Positions 22,793 through 34,966 are shown, numbered from the stretch's first letter. The stretch is 64,000 bases of DNA from Buddleja alternifolia (GCA_019426215.1 CM033396.1:24009101-24073100), one strand, 5' to 3'. Notes: a model not told the origin generated them from the sequence alone. Program-made: numbers and translations.

Positions 22793-24081
22793 CTAGCAAG
22801 TGTACTAGGTCGTGCAAGTAATATAGTGGATGTAAGTCCGGATTATCGTACCCTAGAGACAATTGTATTTAAGTACTGAAATTACTGTGTTATCGAATTC
22901 TAAGTTAAATCAAGAGATAAAGATATGAATTATGAATTAAAATACTAAATAACAATTACCAACTAATGAGAGAAATCAACTTGAATTAAATCAATGAGAA
23001 AAGTGATTAAGGCACATGATTCAATCAATTATTCAATTTGAATATGATTCTATCTTACCGGATTATTAGATTGATTAGGTTAAGGCGAAATTCCCTAAAT
23101 TACTTACTATCCAATCTTTTGGTCTAGCAATTCTATTTTCATTAATGATTTCTATATCTCTATATGAAATCGAATTAATGAAAACGCATTACAAAGATTC
23201 ATGGAATTTCCCGTTTTCACGGAAAGCACGCACAAGGAAATCGAATCTATCTCTAGTCAATTTTACGTTGTGGTGTTTAATACCTAGATGCATCCCTAGT
23301 TTATCTCCTCTCAGTCTCAAAACTAAGCGCAAATTCATACGATTGGTAGCTAAGCAATCATAAGCATTAAGAACAAATATTAAACACATAACCCAAAATA
23401 AATTTAATCCGGAAAAATAATACTCATAAATCAAACATAGTAATTGGATTTCACATGGCCTCAATCAAAGGGAATTATGTCATAATCGTAAAAAAAAAAA
23501 AGATAATTCATCTTGAAAGACATGTTCAATGAAAACAAATCTAAAAGCATGAAATTAAAACTCCCTAATAACGTTTCTTGATAGATCTTGCTTGAATTCT
23601 CCGTCTTCGTAGACAAAGATGGAGTATCCTCACGTTCTTCTTCTTCCCAAACTTCTCTCAACCCTCTTGGTGTGTTTCAAAGTGTCAAACCCTCAAAAGT
23701 GGGCAAAAAGTCCCGAATTTTGACCTAATAACGCGTATTTATAGATGCTGAAATCGGCCCTTAGCCATGGCTAAAAAGATGGTAGCCACGGCTAAAATCT
23801 GTTGTTCACGTTTTTTACCTATTTTAGCCTTGGTAACTTCATATCTTCAAGGCACAAAGGTTCCTTCATGATCACCATGGCTAAAGGTCTTCATAGCCGT
23901 GGCTAAAGGAGTATTTTGAGAACTTCTTTGATCTTTTCATTCATTTTTGCTCCAATTCTCAAATAACCTATAAAAATACAACCAATCACAAAATCAAAGC
24001 ATATGTGGCATAAATACACTCAAGAACTCATCAAAATACAAGAAAAGAGGCGCCTAAAAAGCGTAAAATATGAGCTTATCA
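22793..24081 (-). repeat. right-arm inverted LTR of the palindrome
   Basis: Reverse complement of 21463-22753 with scattered substitutions. It lacks the final 15 U5 bases (GATTTTTGTGTGTCA). It is also the first part of the 12.2-kb duplicated unit, and is repeated at 34967-36257. Confidence 0.92.
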
Positions 24082-24086
24082 GAAAG

Positions 24087-25773
24087 CTGTGGTTCAATCC
24101 ATTCCAACATATACAATGGGTTGTTTCCGGCTACCAGACTCTCTTATTCGTGAAATAGAATCTACGATGGCTAATTTTTGGTGGAATAATTGGGATAGTA
24201 AAAAGATTCACTTGATATCGTGGAGTAAACTGTGCAAGAGGAAAGATGAAGGGGCAATTGGATTTCGAGAATTGAAAATTTTCAATTTCGCAATGCTAGC
24301 AAAACAGGGTTGGAGACTTCTACAGAACCCTAACTCTCTTCTTAGTCGATTGATGAAGGCTCGTTATTTCCCAAAATTTGATTTTTTTACTATACAATTG
24401 GGTTCGGCTCCATCATATACATGGAGAAGCATCCTTGATGCTGGATACATTGTACAACAGGGGAGTAGATGGCGCGTTGGAAACGAAGATGATATTTCTA
24501 TTTGGTCGTATCCATGGTTGCCCTGCAAAACGGGTTTCCGGACCATTACTCCAAACCGTTTTTTGCCTTTCAATGCGAAAGTTAATTCACTGATTGATAA
24601 AGACACGGGATGGTGGAATTATGAACTTATCGATTCGGTTTTTTGCCCGAAAGATGCTCACTTGATTAAGACGATTCCTCTTGGCTCCAACCGTAACAAG
24701 GATCGGCTGATATGGGAGTTTTCGAAATCAGGTATGTTTGTTGTCTGTAGTGCTTATCATATGGCAAAGGAGATGGAGAGAAGAGGAGATGCCCCGTCTA
24801 GTAAGCCAACTCAGGAAGGGAAGTCTTGGCAATTCATTTGGCGCGCTCGGGTTCCACCTAAAGTTAGAGTTTTTGCATGGAAAGCATGCAAACAAGCATT
24901 ACCAACGTCATCAAATCTGCTCAAAAGACGCATTGAGGTATATCGGTGTTGCCAGCAGTGTGAGTCGGAAGATGAGGACCTATTTCACTGTCTGCTTCTA
25001 TGTCCTTTTTCACGGCAGCTTTGGGCTCTATTGGATTTGCCATCTAATATTATTTCAGCTGGGAAGGAATCGGTGGAATCATGGATTCGCCACTGCCATT
25101 CTGAACTTGAACCGGTACACTATGATCTTTTTCTTATATCTTTATGGTTTTTGTGGTATCATAGGAATCAAAAAGTGATGGAAAACAACAATATTCCAAT
25201 GGCTTCTTTGATTACTATGATCCACTTGTTCCATTCATCTTTTACTGCTTCGGAAGAAGTTCAGAAGGTGCAAGTTCTGGATATTACTTCTACCAATTGG
25301 TCCCCTCCTCCTATAGATTGTGTGAAGATAAATTTTGATGGAGCTCAACTTAATGAGCCAAAGGGTTTGGTATTGGAGTGATGGCTCGTGATTTAACTGG
25401 AGGCTGTGTTTATTGGCAAAGAAAATTTCTAGATCGTCAATCATCGGCTGAAATTGGAGAAGCACTTACGTTCTTGGAGGGACTCCGATTGGCATCTATG
25501 AAAGGTTGGAGTAACGTAGTTATTGAGGGTGATTGCCTTTCGCTCATTCAGAAAATTAATTCACCATCAGAGGACTTGTCCTCTGTGGGGCCTTTAGTTT
25601 CAGACATTCGTTTACTAGCTATTTCTTTTGTTTCTGTTAGTTTTTCTTTCATTTGTAGAACTGACAACGGTATTGCACATTGTTTAGCATGTGGTGCTTT
25701 TGTTTCGTCTTCTGGGGATACATCTAATATCCCTGAAGACATTTTATCTTTGATATTGGCTGAATTGGCCTAA
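24087..25773 (+). pseudogene. LINE ORF2 C-terminal half, copy A (zf-RVT, RNase H)
   Basis: Open for 430 codons (24089-25381). It covers the RT thumb region (SIPTYTMGCFRLP, ANFWWNN), the zf-RVT zinc-binding region (WRARVPPKVRVFAWKAC, then CCQQCESEDEDLFHCLLLCP) and the start of RNase H (KINFDGAQ). One base missing after GAGCCAAAGGGT shifts the frame, and the RNase H continues at 25378-25773 (EIGEALTFLEGLRLASMKGW, VIEGDCLSLI, RTDNGIAHCLA). The polypeptide ends at TAA 25771, followed by ATAAATTATCCC and the poly-A tail. Confidence 0.9.
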
Positions 25774-25804
25774 TAAATTATCCCTTTTCTCTTCAAAAAA
25801 AAAT

Positions 25805-26003
25805 TTAAAGAGAGAGAGTTTAAAAAACTGAAAGGAGATGAGTGATGTGAAATGTAATTTTAAAGAAATGATTGCAATTTATTGGGAACGTAAAAACGAG
25901 AATATTTTCAATTAAAAACAGTGTAAATTGTGTATTTTCATTTTCAAATGAAATTGAAAATGGAAAAAGTAAATTGAAATTGCAACCAAACAGCCCGTAG
26001 TGT
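25805..26003 (+). mobile_element. right piece of the split Tourist-like MITE, copy A
   Basis: Starts after the LINE poly-A and ends in CAACCAAACAGCCCG, the complement of a Tourist-like end (GGGCTGTTTGG). Just inside is a small hairpin (ATTTTCATTTTC...GAAAATGGAAAA), in the same place as a similar hairpin in the element at 48090-48478. Repeated in copy B at about 37990-38186. Confidence 0.55.
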
Positions 26004-27065
26004 TTCAAGATGTGGCTTGTGATGCCAAGAAATTCTATTTGTTTCTAATCCTCATATATTTAGGATGACAAGAAATTATATCTCCAAAAATTATTTTTTG
26101 ATTCTAGTATATTCATTCTTGATCTCCAAGATCAGAAATTGGAGAAGGAATAAAGTCCATTCCTCACACCACAAAATAGGCCGCCCCTTGCATCAATTGT
26201 AATTTCTTCGATTAGTTTTGTAATTTTGCTAGTAGAACTTACTCTATTTAATTACTCAAAAATCAATTCCGAGGAGAAAATGATATCAAAATTACCCTTT
26301 TGAAAAAGAGAATATATTATTGGAACTTAAAAATTTGTGATGAGATGAAAAGTCATCTAGCTTGTCTATCCATGAATTTAAAGGCAAGGTACCATTTATA
26401 TTTTTATTTTAAAATTAAGGCATGTTGCCATTGACATAGAAAGGAAAAAAAATTGCTTGACCACTGAATTATTATTGTTACTCAGGGCTTGTTAATATAA
26501 TGATACCAGCTTCCACTTTTAGTTGAGAGATCTTGGGTTCAATTCTAAATTATCAAGTTGTGACTTTTTTTTCCTTATTTAAAGTTTTAGAGGATCTGTG
26601 TGACCCATGATTTAAAACTACTATCAACTCGAATTTGCCGGGTGAAGGCATTCACTTGGTTTGGAACTTAAAAAAAGAAAAACGTGAATGATTTTTGTTA
26701 TAAAAAGGCACCCCAAAGTGTAGAAGCGTCACAAAATTCTAAAGAACTAATGGATTTCCTGTTCAACTCTTTTTTAATATGACTAAATTTGGCTGGTTTA
26801 GAAGCAGTCTAATTTGGGTTGAATGCCTACGTTGAATATACCTTTTTGTTGCCTGCCAAAGTAACAATACGTTCCTTACTTAACGCAGTATCACACAAAA
26901 CTGCACCAGATTTGACAGTAAATAATGGTTCATAATCATGATGAATGTGCCCTCGTCCAAGAGAATTGCTGAGACTTTAAGCTAACAGAAGCTTTCACGA
27001 ATTTTATTTAGGTATATTACAAACGCCATATACGAGCAAATCTTAATAAAAATCTTAATAAAAGC
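26004..27065. other. gene-free stretch, copy A
   Basis: AT-rich, many stops on both strands. No repeat or gene recognised apart from homopolymer runs. Confidence 0.5.
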
Positions 27066-28176
27066 AGACACCACCAACTTATAGGGTGTGCACCTTTGGA
27101 AGCCAGCCTAAAGTGTGTGCCTAACCCTCATCTTTGGTAGATGTTGCATTTCACCCTGTGCTCTGATCCGACTGAATCTTAGAAGATATACAATATTCAC
27201 TTTCTAGCGCATGTGTTACACGCATGGCATGAGTAAGGGTAATCATCACTCTGGGAGCAAAGTCCTATGCATCTCATAGGATTGGCCGGCTTTAGCAAAA
27301 CTTCAAAAAAAAAATTAAATTTGATCTTTGAATTTTTGTTTGAATTCATGATCTTTAATAATTTTAGTTAATTTTTTTAATCACGCCTTAGGAAAAACTG
27401 AGAAATTAATATAAAAAAATGAAGGATATTTCAGACAATTTCTCAAAGTTTAGAAAATTACAAATATTAGAAAAAAAATCTATAAATCAAGAAAAGAAAA
27501 TTAGAAAATCAAAAAAAAAAAGAGAGGGAGAGAGCAGAAAATCTAGAAAAATATAATGAAATATTTAAAAATTAAATTAAAAAAAGATAGAATTTTTTTA
27601 AAACTAGAAAAATAAAAAATAAAAAGCAGAAACAATGAAAAAACATGGTGTGATTTGAAGAGATTGGTGGTGCGCGGTTGTGGGGCATGGGTAGAGGTTC
27701 AACTGAGGAGGCGGTGGGGCATGGTGATGGAGGTGGGTTTTGATGGATTTGAGGAGAATTGTGGTGTTGCCTATGGTTCCCAGCCAACATTGGGAGCATA
27801 GGGTGGCAATGGTGGGTGTCCTGACGACAGCGAGGATGGGTGGAGGCGGCTAGGTCGATGAACTTTTCGGGAAGAAGGGGAAGGAACAAGGGAAAAGAGA
27901 AAGAAACGAAACAAAAGAAAATTAGGGGTGTGAGTAGACAAGCCCATATCCTATGGTGTAAAGAGCACCTTGCCCCCTGAATGACTATTTTGTCCTTACC
28001 CATATAACGTGTATGGCAAGTGCCCTGAAAAGTGAAAGAACTATTCTCTAAGATCATGTGGGTTTCAATAAAAGGGGCTTAAATGCTACATTACATCAAC
28101 CAAAGGTGAGCCCGTCGAGGGTTTATTTTGATAGGTTGTGAACAAAGTACACACCCTTTATAGGTTGGGGGCGTCT
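27066..28176. mobile_element. TIR element with GC-rich centre, copy A
   Basis: The ends match as inverted repeats of about 28 bp: AGACACCACCAACTTATAGG at the left and, reversed, AGACGCCCCCAACCTATAAA at the right, each followed by GGGTGTG. No clear target duplication. The centre (27655-27900) is much richer in G than the surroundings (GGTGGTGCGCGGTTGTGGGG). A 161-codon minus frame (27572-28057) crosses it, with a His/Pro-rich middle and hydrophobic ends. I see no known domain and do not call it a gene. The GC-rich part may be captured sequence (inference). Confidence 0.5.
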
Positions 28177-30442
28177 ATTATCGCTATTTAGTAAGTGATG
28201 GGTTTTGCATATAATTGTCTTTCTTTTCTTTTCTTTTTTTCATAAATATAAAACATTGTTATTCGTTTAATATTGTATATTTTTTTTTAACTTGTTATTA
28301 TTTCATTAATTAGATAATGATTAATGTCGATACTTCATTTTTTCCTATTAATTAATATGCTTCATTTTATTTGCAAGATTTCATGTGCTGATATATTTAA
28401 ATATATTAGTAAACAACATGTGTGTTGCATGTCAATCATATGATCTCGTTAAAATAAATCATATACATAGATATTGTTCAACTTGATGACTCTAAAACTT
28501 AAACAATAATTTAATTAATGAATTATTAAATATTAATTAATAAACTATAATTATTTAAAAAATCAAATATTGCTTGACATAAAATGTTGAATAAATGTTA
28601 GAAGAAGCTAAATTAACTTTTTTGTTCTCCATCATTGGATAATTGATGATCAACCGTTAAATCAAAAAATGATTCAAAAAAAAAAACTAAAATTTCAAAA
28701 AAATTCAGAAGAATTAGGGAAAAATAAGAAAAGTAAATATAAACATTGTGAAATTCAGAAAAAACATTATAAGTTGTAATTTAATTATATTATGGATGCA
28801 ATAGAAATATAGTTGATGCAATACCAAAATGAATGAGTTGAATGGATAAAATGAAATTTACCATTCAACAAATTAAACGAGGATAGTTGGATAAATAAAA
28901 ATAAAGTGGTGTGAAAGTCATCAGGAAGTAAAAGTGACAAATATTGAATTACAACCAAAGACGCCAATATATCTCCTAAGACCATGCAGGAAGAGTGGTT
29001 ACTCTTTCTTTTTTTGCATTATTATTATTACTATTATTTATTAATATTACTATTTAAATAAAATAATAAAAATGATGCCTGGCTTGTAAAGCTTTCCCAA
29101 GTCTTTCTTGGTAAGTTGTTTTTTGTATGCTTTTTGTAATGATATTCAATTTTCTCAATCATTGTAATATTCATTTAATTAATTAAAAAATTAGAATGTT
29201 AACAACGATATTCATATAAATTTATTTGTTCCAAGTTCAAGCAGATTAAGCTTTTTATCTTCTTTTTTTCTTTTAATGAATTAATTATAGTGTATACAAA
29301 AACATGATTCAAACAGACGAAAAACTCCCAAAATTATCAGGGGATTTGCTTCATCAAAGAATAAAATAAATGAGATAAATAATAATATAACTCATTTTAA
29401 AAATAACTAATTTGGATATCATAGTCAATTTTGAGTCCTTCAAAGAAACGAATTGTAACAATCATGAGCTAAACTACAACAATGTTTTGTATTAACTCAG
29501 TGCAGAATTAGTGATATATATTTTATCGTTTTAGGTTTTTTGGTTAAACATTTTATCATTTTAGGATAATTAGAAGATATTGTACCTTTGCAACAAATAC
29601 GATGTAGGAGGAGGTCCGATGGTTAAATGTGATTGTGATTCCATTATAGAGTCCTACTGTAACTATACACTTCATTATTATAAATTGTCAAAATAAGGGT
29701 GTCCTCGATTGAGTTTGGGCATTTTTACGAAAAAAGTTCAACACAACCCGACATGTGTTTGTTGACATTATCAAACTAACACATAATCATCTTTTCAAAC
29801 TGAGTGGTTTGAGTTAGGGGTTCAACTGTTCAAGGTTTTTGGCGAACAAATTGAAGGATATTTGAATCTTCATTATAGCTCCTACAACTTATTTATAGTT
29901 ACAAGTAATAAGGAACAAACTAAAGAACATAAATCTTATTGTAAATTTAATTGAAAAAATTTGAGTAGGTGAGATAAGAAACAACAACAAATAGATATTA
30001 TTAAATAAAATATATATTGTCATGATTTGAAATGAGTAAATATTATAAATATAATTTGTTATATAAATTCATCATAAGTATATATTTGTTTTCTTTGTTA
30101 TGAAATCAAAATTTTCGTTCAAATAAAATAAAAACAAGTTCTCAAACATGATACCAATTTCTTATCCAATTCATTCAAATAAAATATAATTGGATTACAT
30201 GAGTATGAATAAAACCATTCTTATTAGAAAGTATATATGTATGTATTTTTTCAAAGTTTTATATATAGTGGTTGGGTTGCGAGTTAAAATTATTAAACTC
30301 ACTATTCAACCCGAAAGTGGTGAGTCTATTAAATTGTTCCTATTACTTAAAAATTTTAAATCGGCATTTCTCGGGCAAATCAACTCGATTTTAGAAGTTT
30401 GGGAGGATTTATGTACACTCCTAATTCAAAATTTATTTTTAA
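28177..30442. other. gene-free stretch, copy A
   Basis: Strongly AT-rich with (A)n and (ATT)n runs. No gene or element ends recognised. Confidence 0.5.
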
Positions 30443-31056
30443 GAAAAATTACTAAAAAACCCCTAAAAATAAATTTTTATATCCAAAAAACCCTTGATAA
30501 AAATTTTCAATCCAAAAAACCCATTCACAAACTTTTCATTCCAAAAAGCCCAAGATTTAGGATTAATAAATTTATGGACTTACATGCCCTTAGCCTTCTA
30601 GACTAAAATTTTATTAATTATAGTTTTGTATAGAGATTTATTTATTTAGAAATTTTATATTGATAATTGATTAATGTAATTTTATTTTTAAATTTTTCAA
30701 ATTTTTAATCTTCTTAAAAATTTAAAGAAATATATTTTTTTAGATAATTATCTTAGTAAAATAAAAAAATAAATTATATAAAAGTATTAAAATTATTTAA
30801 TACTAAAAATATAAATTTATATTATTCAACTTATCAATTTGAGAATTTTAAAACAAAAAAAAAGTCAATAAAAAGATCAATTGATCGATTTTTAACTTAA
30901 TAAATGAAGGGTAATTTAGTTAAAGAAATTCATAATCATAATTTTTGGGGGTTTTTTGAATGGAAAGTTTGTAGAGTGGGTTTTTGAGATTGAAAAATAT
31001 TTTCATGGGTTCTTTTAATACAAAAGTTTATTTTAGAGGGGTTTTAGTATTTTGTT
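30443..31056. mobile_element. MITE with long TIRs (Mutator-like), copy A
   Basis: 614 bp with inverted ends of about 115 bp (left GAAAAATTACTAAAAAACCC, right ending GGGGTTTTAGTATTTTGTT). It is flanked by ATTTATTTTTAA on the left and ATTTATTTTTTAA on the right. A target duplication of this length and AT content fits Mutator-like elements. A diverged third copy is at 48077-49080. The 138-codon frame at 30190-30606 runs into the TIR and is not a gene. Confidence 0.75.
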
Positions 31057-33719
31057 ATTTATTTTTTAAAAATTTTTACCATTAAAAATTGAATTACATA
31101 TTTTAGGTACGTCAAAAGTTCCAAAAATTTTATATCATTATAGTTTGGATTCCAAAATTTGTGCGAAATGAGCTACCAAACTTAAATTTGTGCTTGATTT
31201 TTCATTCATATCCATTTTAACTTAAAAAAAAAAACTAAAAAATTATTGACGTATTCCTATTTCATGGAATTTAATATTAAATATTAACTTGTTTGTGACT
31301 TTGTGGTAACGTATATATGTGTACATGTTAGGGATATTTGATTTCCTATATTCTTCTTTAATAAATAAATATATAGAAATAATCTTATCTAGGTGTTATT
31401 TCATTGTAGACTCTTAATTTAATTATACTTCTTATTGTTGTAGATTTATAAAACTTATTTTTATTATTTGTTTTGGACTCTTTTGCCGTTAAAAAATTGA
31501 ATTCCTTAGGGATATATAAAAAATGTCAAAAAATCAACTCGTACATTTATAATTATAATAGAATAAATAAATAGATAGATAGATTTGTAGTATAAAAAAA
31601 ATCATAATGCCTCCTTTAATGCTAGGGTTTTGGCAATGTAACAATACTGTACGACTTCATGTCAAAGTAGACATATTTTAATTTTTAATCACTTGTTTGT
31701 TTGCTTCAGATATCAACGTAATTGCTAATTATGGGGAAACTTTCCATGCTGAATAATATTTTACAATTTAACAAACGTGCTAGCTATAGCTACTTAAGTT
31801 GATCATATAGCTTAAGTTTAGAATATAAAGAAAACAAATTCAGAAGCATGCCCAAAATCGAAGTTATGACAAGTGTGCACCTTTACTTGAATCTGAAATT
31901 AACTTTAATCAAAACGTTCGGTGACTCTTAAATAAGACAAATATGTAATAATTAACAATAAAAGATTATATTAGTGATTAAACGTGAAACAATAATACTA
32001 AAACTATCACCATAAATACATCATAATTGATAAAAAAATTTAGAGAATCACAGTAATAACTTTTATTTACAATGGTTGTTTAAGCTGTCCTTGTTGACAT
32101 TTTGAATCCTAACTTATCTTTGGGAAACTTATAAGCCTTTTACATTTAATGTTTTAAAGAGTTTAAGCTCACCAAAACACCCTCTTAATGACAGCACAAT
32201 ATAGTGACAATTATATTTATTGTTACTAAATTATCACTAATCATCAATGATTATAATAATTTCTGTATCGCTAATTGTGTCAAAAGTGACAATTTATACA
32301 CAACTTTTATCACTATAAAATTTGTGAAAATTATTTTTTATGACAAAATAAAATTTGTTGGCACTTGATGATAGATATATATAATTAATGGTAATTTTAA
32401 CATTGAAAATTGACGTCTTAGTCATTATGTTTTATATTTTATAATGAATAAACTAACAACTATCGAGCGTATAATAAATTACTATTACATAAACAAATAA
32501 TAAATTACTATTAAATAAACAAGTGCTCACATATAAATGATAGTCGAATTTGCAGACCTCGATTCCAACCAATAGTTCAAGAACATATCACTGACATCTG
32601 TGTTCATCTCACTTAATAAAAGTTTCGCATAAATCGCCGAAGCAGCATTCATTTGTTCCCTATTGAACCTTGAATTTTCTTTTTCTTACTGGCCAAAAGG
32701 GAAAAAAGAATAACAAAAAGAAGACGAATTTGTGGGCGTAAGAACGAAATACACGATATAGATTTATTATTTATCATAATTATATCTATTTTTAATTCAA
32801 GAAATGAAAATAATATGATCATAGTCAGAATGTATCAGGAATCTGTAGAAATGGTGGGATACTTGTGAGTTGTGATCATAATAATGTAACTGAAAATTAA
32901 TAGTAAATTCCAGAAGTTTAATTTTATCAATCTATTACTTGTCAAGTAAAAACGTTAACAAATTGTCCTTATCTGTTTGAAATTAAGTGCAATTGTACCT
33001 TGAACAGATTCACCGCACTTATGTTGTCCGAACTTATGTGTGAGATCATGACTTGTGAACACAGTCAAATTCTGGTCAACAGTGAGAAATTTCTCGACCT
33101 TTTCACGATTAATGACTAGGGGAATTTTATTTATTTATTTGGATAAATATGATTAATAGTCACGAAAATTTCAATTTTGTATCACTTTAGTCTTTAAAAT
33201 ATTTAATGTTATCCTATTATTTTCAAAATTAATTTAGCTATTTATGGTTGATTTTGGACGGATTTGGGAGTATTTGCACGTCAAGTATCACCTTTTAGAG
33301 GCAATTGTGAGGTGCATATGTTTACATGTGAAGTGTAGATGTTGCTCGATCCATCCAAAATCTATCCAAAAATGGCCGAAAGGACGAAAGTGAAACAAAA
33401 ACTAAACTTTAGGGATAATAGGATAATATTTGATACTTTCAAGATCAAAGTGATATGTACCTAAAACTTTATTGACTATTAGTGACATTCGCCTAAAAAC
33501 TTTTCTCAAGTAATACTTAAAACTCTTTAGCTCGATTCGCCCTCTTTCAAGTTAATAAATATTCCTATAATTCAAAAGAATATCAAGATAGACTATTGTG
33601 TGAAAATTTCAAATCTATAAAATCTCTAAATCAATATTTTCGATTTAAAAGTATTTGGAGCAACTCAAATTGATCATTGTGATAAAATCTCAATATGAGG
33701 TCTTGAATATTTTTGAAGA
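31057..33719. other. gene-free stretch, copy A
   Basis: AT-rich. Around 32180-32420 are short GTGACAA/TTGTCAC words like the subterminal repeats of the CACTA-like element at 56320, possibly a remnant of such an element. No coding seen. Confidence 0.45.
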
Positions 33720-34250
33720 AATGTGTTGAGTATTGGTGGAGTCATATGAAAACAAGAGTCAAAAACGGGAGCCAAGGGATAGCGAAATGGAGTCAAAGGG
33801 AACCGGGGCAACAATATGGAGGCACAACGCGATAAATTTCGCGCCGCATCTCTAGCTAGTGGTGCTGCAACGTGGGCTGGTCGAAGCAGCACTCTCAAGC
33901 TGCAGCGAACAGGTTTACTTGCTGCAACGCAAGGTGAAAGAGCGATTTCGTCGTTTTGACATGTTTTCACTCCTAAATTGTTTTGGAATTGTTTGGGATT
34001 TATTCCCTAGTATGTTATGATTGTTTTTCCTAGTCTTGTTAGGATTTTGACTCTTGTACTCTATAAAGAATAGAACTCAAAACTTCTAAATATTGAATAA
34101 CTTTGATAACTTGAATAATATCTAGTTGAAGGTGCCCTTGATTGGTTTCCGCCTAGAAAAATCATAGTCTCTTTATTACTTTATTCTCCCATTATGTTCT
34201 TTAAGTTTCCAAGTATTTTCACCGTTGAGTCGTGTGTTCTTAACAGAAAT
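33720..34250 (+). repeat. possible old LTR fragment, copy A
   Basis: A GC-richer island (33830-33960) followed by CCTAGTCTTGTTAGGATTTT and CTCTATAAAG, wording common in plant LTR promoter regions. I could not fix TG/CA ends or a target duplication, so this is a suggestion only. The 98-codon minus frame here has no family. Confidence 0.3.
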
Positions 34251-34923
34251 GGACTCACTATTTTCCCGGATGACTTAGTTAGCGTGAAGAGATTAAACTC
34301 ATTATATATATGTCCCAACATCCTTGTACGATTTCATGTCAAAATTTTACTATAGGAAGTGATTCACATATAAAACAAACTCAAGCAACTTGTGGGTACA
34401 TTTATTAGATAACTACAATGCTAACTTTTTTGATGCTCAATGACGTGACATTTACTAATTCACAAGTTAATACATATGTAATTTTGAGTTAATGCTCTTC
34501 GTTTATGCAAACCACAAGTTTATGTTTATGTGTTTTTCCACTTTTTCTCTTTTCTATTTTTACTATTGAGCAATTTATCGGAAGAAAAATACCAAGAACC
34601 AGAGATTGCTAATTAGAAACGGATAAATACTCAAAATATTAGTTTACCAATTGAGCTTTTAATTCCAAATCGTAAAAATATTAAGTAATATTATAAATGA
34701 TTGTTGGGCGAGGTAAATCCCCGTGGAGGGTAGAGTTCCAGGGGACAACTACTACTGACAGATACAATAATACTTATTTAGTGATTGGTTATTTATATCA
34801 ATTATATGCTATACTAAGTATAATTGATTCATAATTCGATACATTTAAATTGTCACCCCGAGGCCTTCCAGATTGAGCATATTAATTGAGGTGTTGAGTG
34901 GTCCTCTCAAAATTCCACAATTA
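34251..34923. other. gene-free stretch, end of copy A
   Basis: AT-rich. No feature apart from the duplication junction at its end. Confidence 0.5.
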
Positions 34924-34966
34924 CTAGGATTTTTGTGTGTCAAGTTTTTGGCACCGTTGCCCGGGA

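Larger units (their letters stand above)
21463..24081. mobile_element. palindromic LTR insertion (two inverted LTRs, no body)
   Basis: Both ends read TGATAAGCTCATATTTTACG inward, and the whole 2.6 kb folds on itself: arm 21463-22753 against arm 22793-24081, separated by 39 bases. GAAAG flanks it on both sides (21458-21462, 24082-24086), so it entered the LINE as a single integrated unit. The left half is a complete LTR plus primer site; the right half is the same LTR reversed, lacking the last 15 bases of its U5 end. No gag-pol is present. Confidence 0.92.
15200..25804 (+). mobile_element. L1-type LINE, interrupted twice
   Basis: A non-LTR retrotransposon on the plus strand: a 5' leader with CCCTAGGGTTT, ORF1 with a DUF4283 domain and CCHC knuckle, and ORF2 with endonuclease, RT, zf-RVT and RNase H, ending in CTCTTC plus a poly-A run at 25795-25803. 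It is broken by a solo LTR (16782-18567) and a palindromic LTR insertion (21463-24081); removing each with one target copy makes the frame continue. Several stop codons and frameshifts make it inactive. The 5' boundary is approximate because no target duplication was found. Confidence 0.9.
22750..34923. repeat. 12.2-kb tandem duplication, copy A
   Basis: Collinear with 34924-47114 over its full length with a low level of substitutions and small indels. It contains the palindrome loop and right arm, the LINE 3' half, the split-MITE end, and about 9 kb of gene-free DNA. Copy A ends ...CCACAATTA, then CTAG, where copy B begins. The same CTAG ends copy B at 47115-47118 before unique sequence. Confidence 0.95.

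Noticed and set aside
27572..28057. 161-codon minus frame with a His/Pro-rich centre, also at 39749-40243
   Set aside because: The frame breaks differently in the two duplicated copies, there are no domains, and it lies inside a TIR element.
30190..30606. 138-codon frame, repeated at 42382-42798
   Set aside because: Runs into the TIR of a MITE; AT-rich composition explains the Lys/Asn/Ile content.
33674..33970. 98-codon minus frame, repeated in copy B
   Set aside because: Low-complexity Arg/Ala/Leu content from a GC-rich island; no family; possibly LTR-derived.
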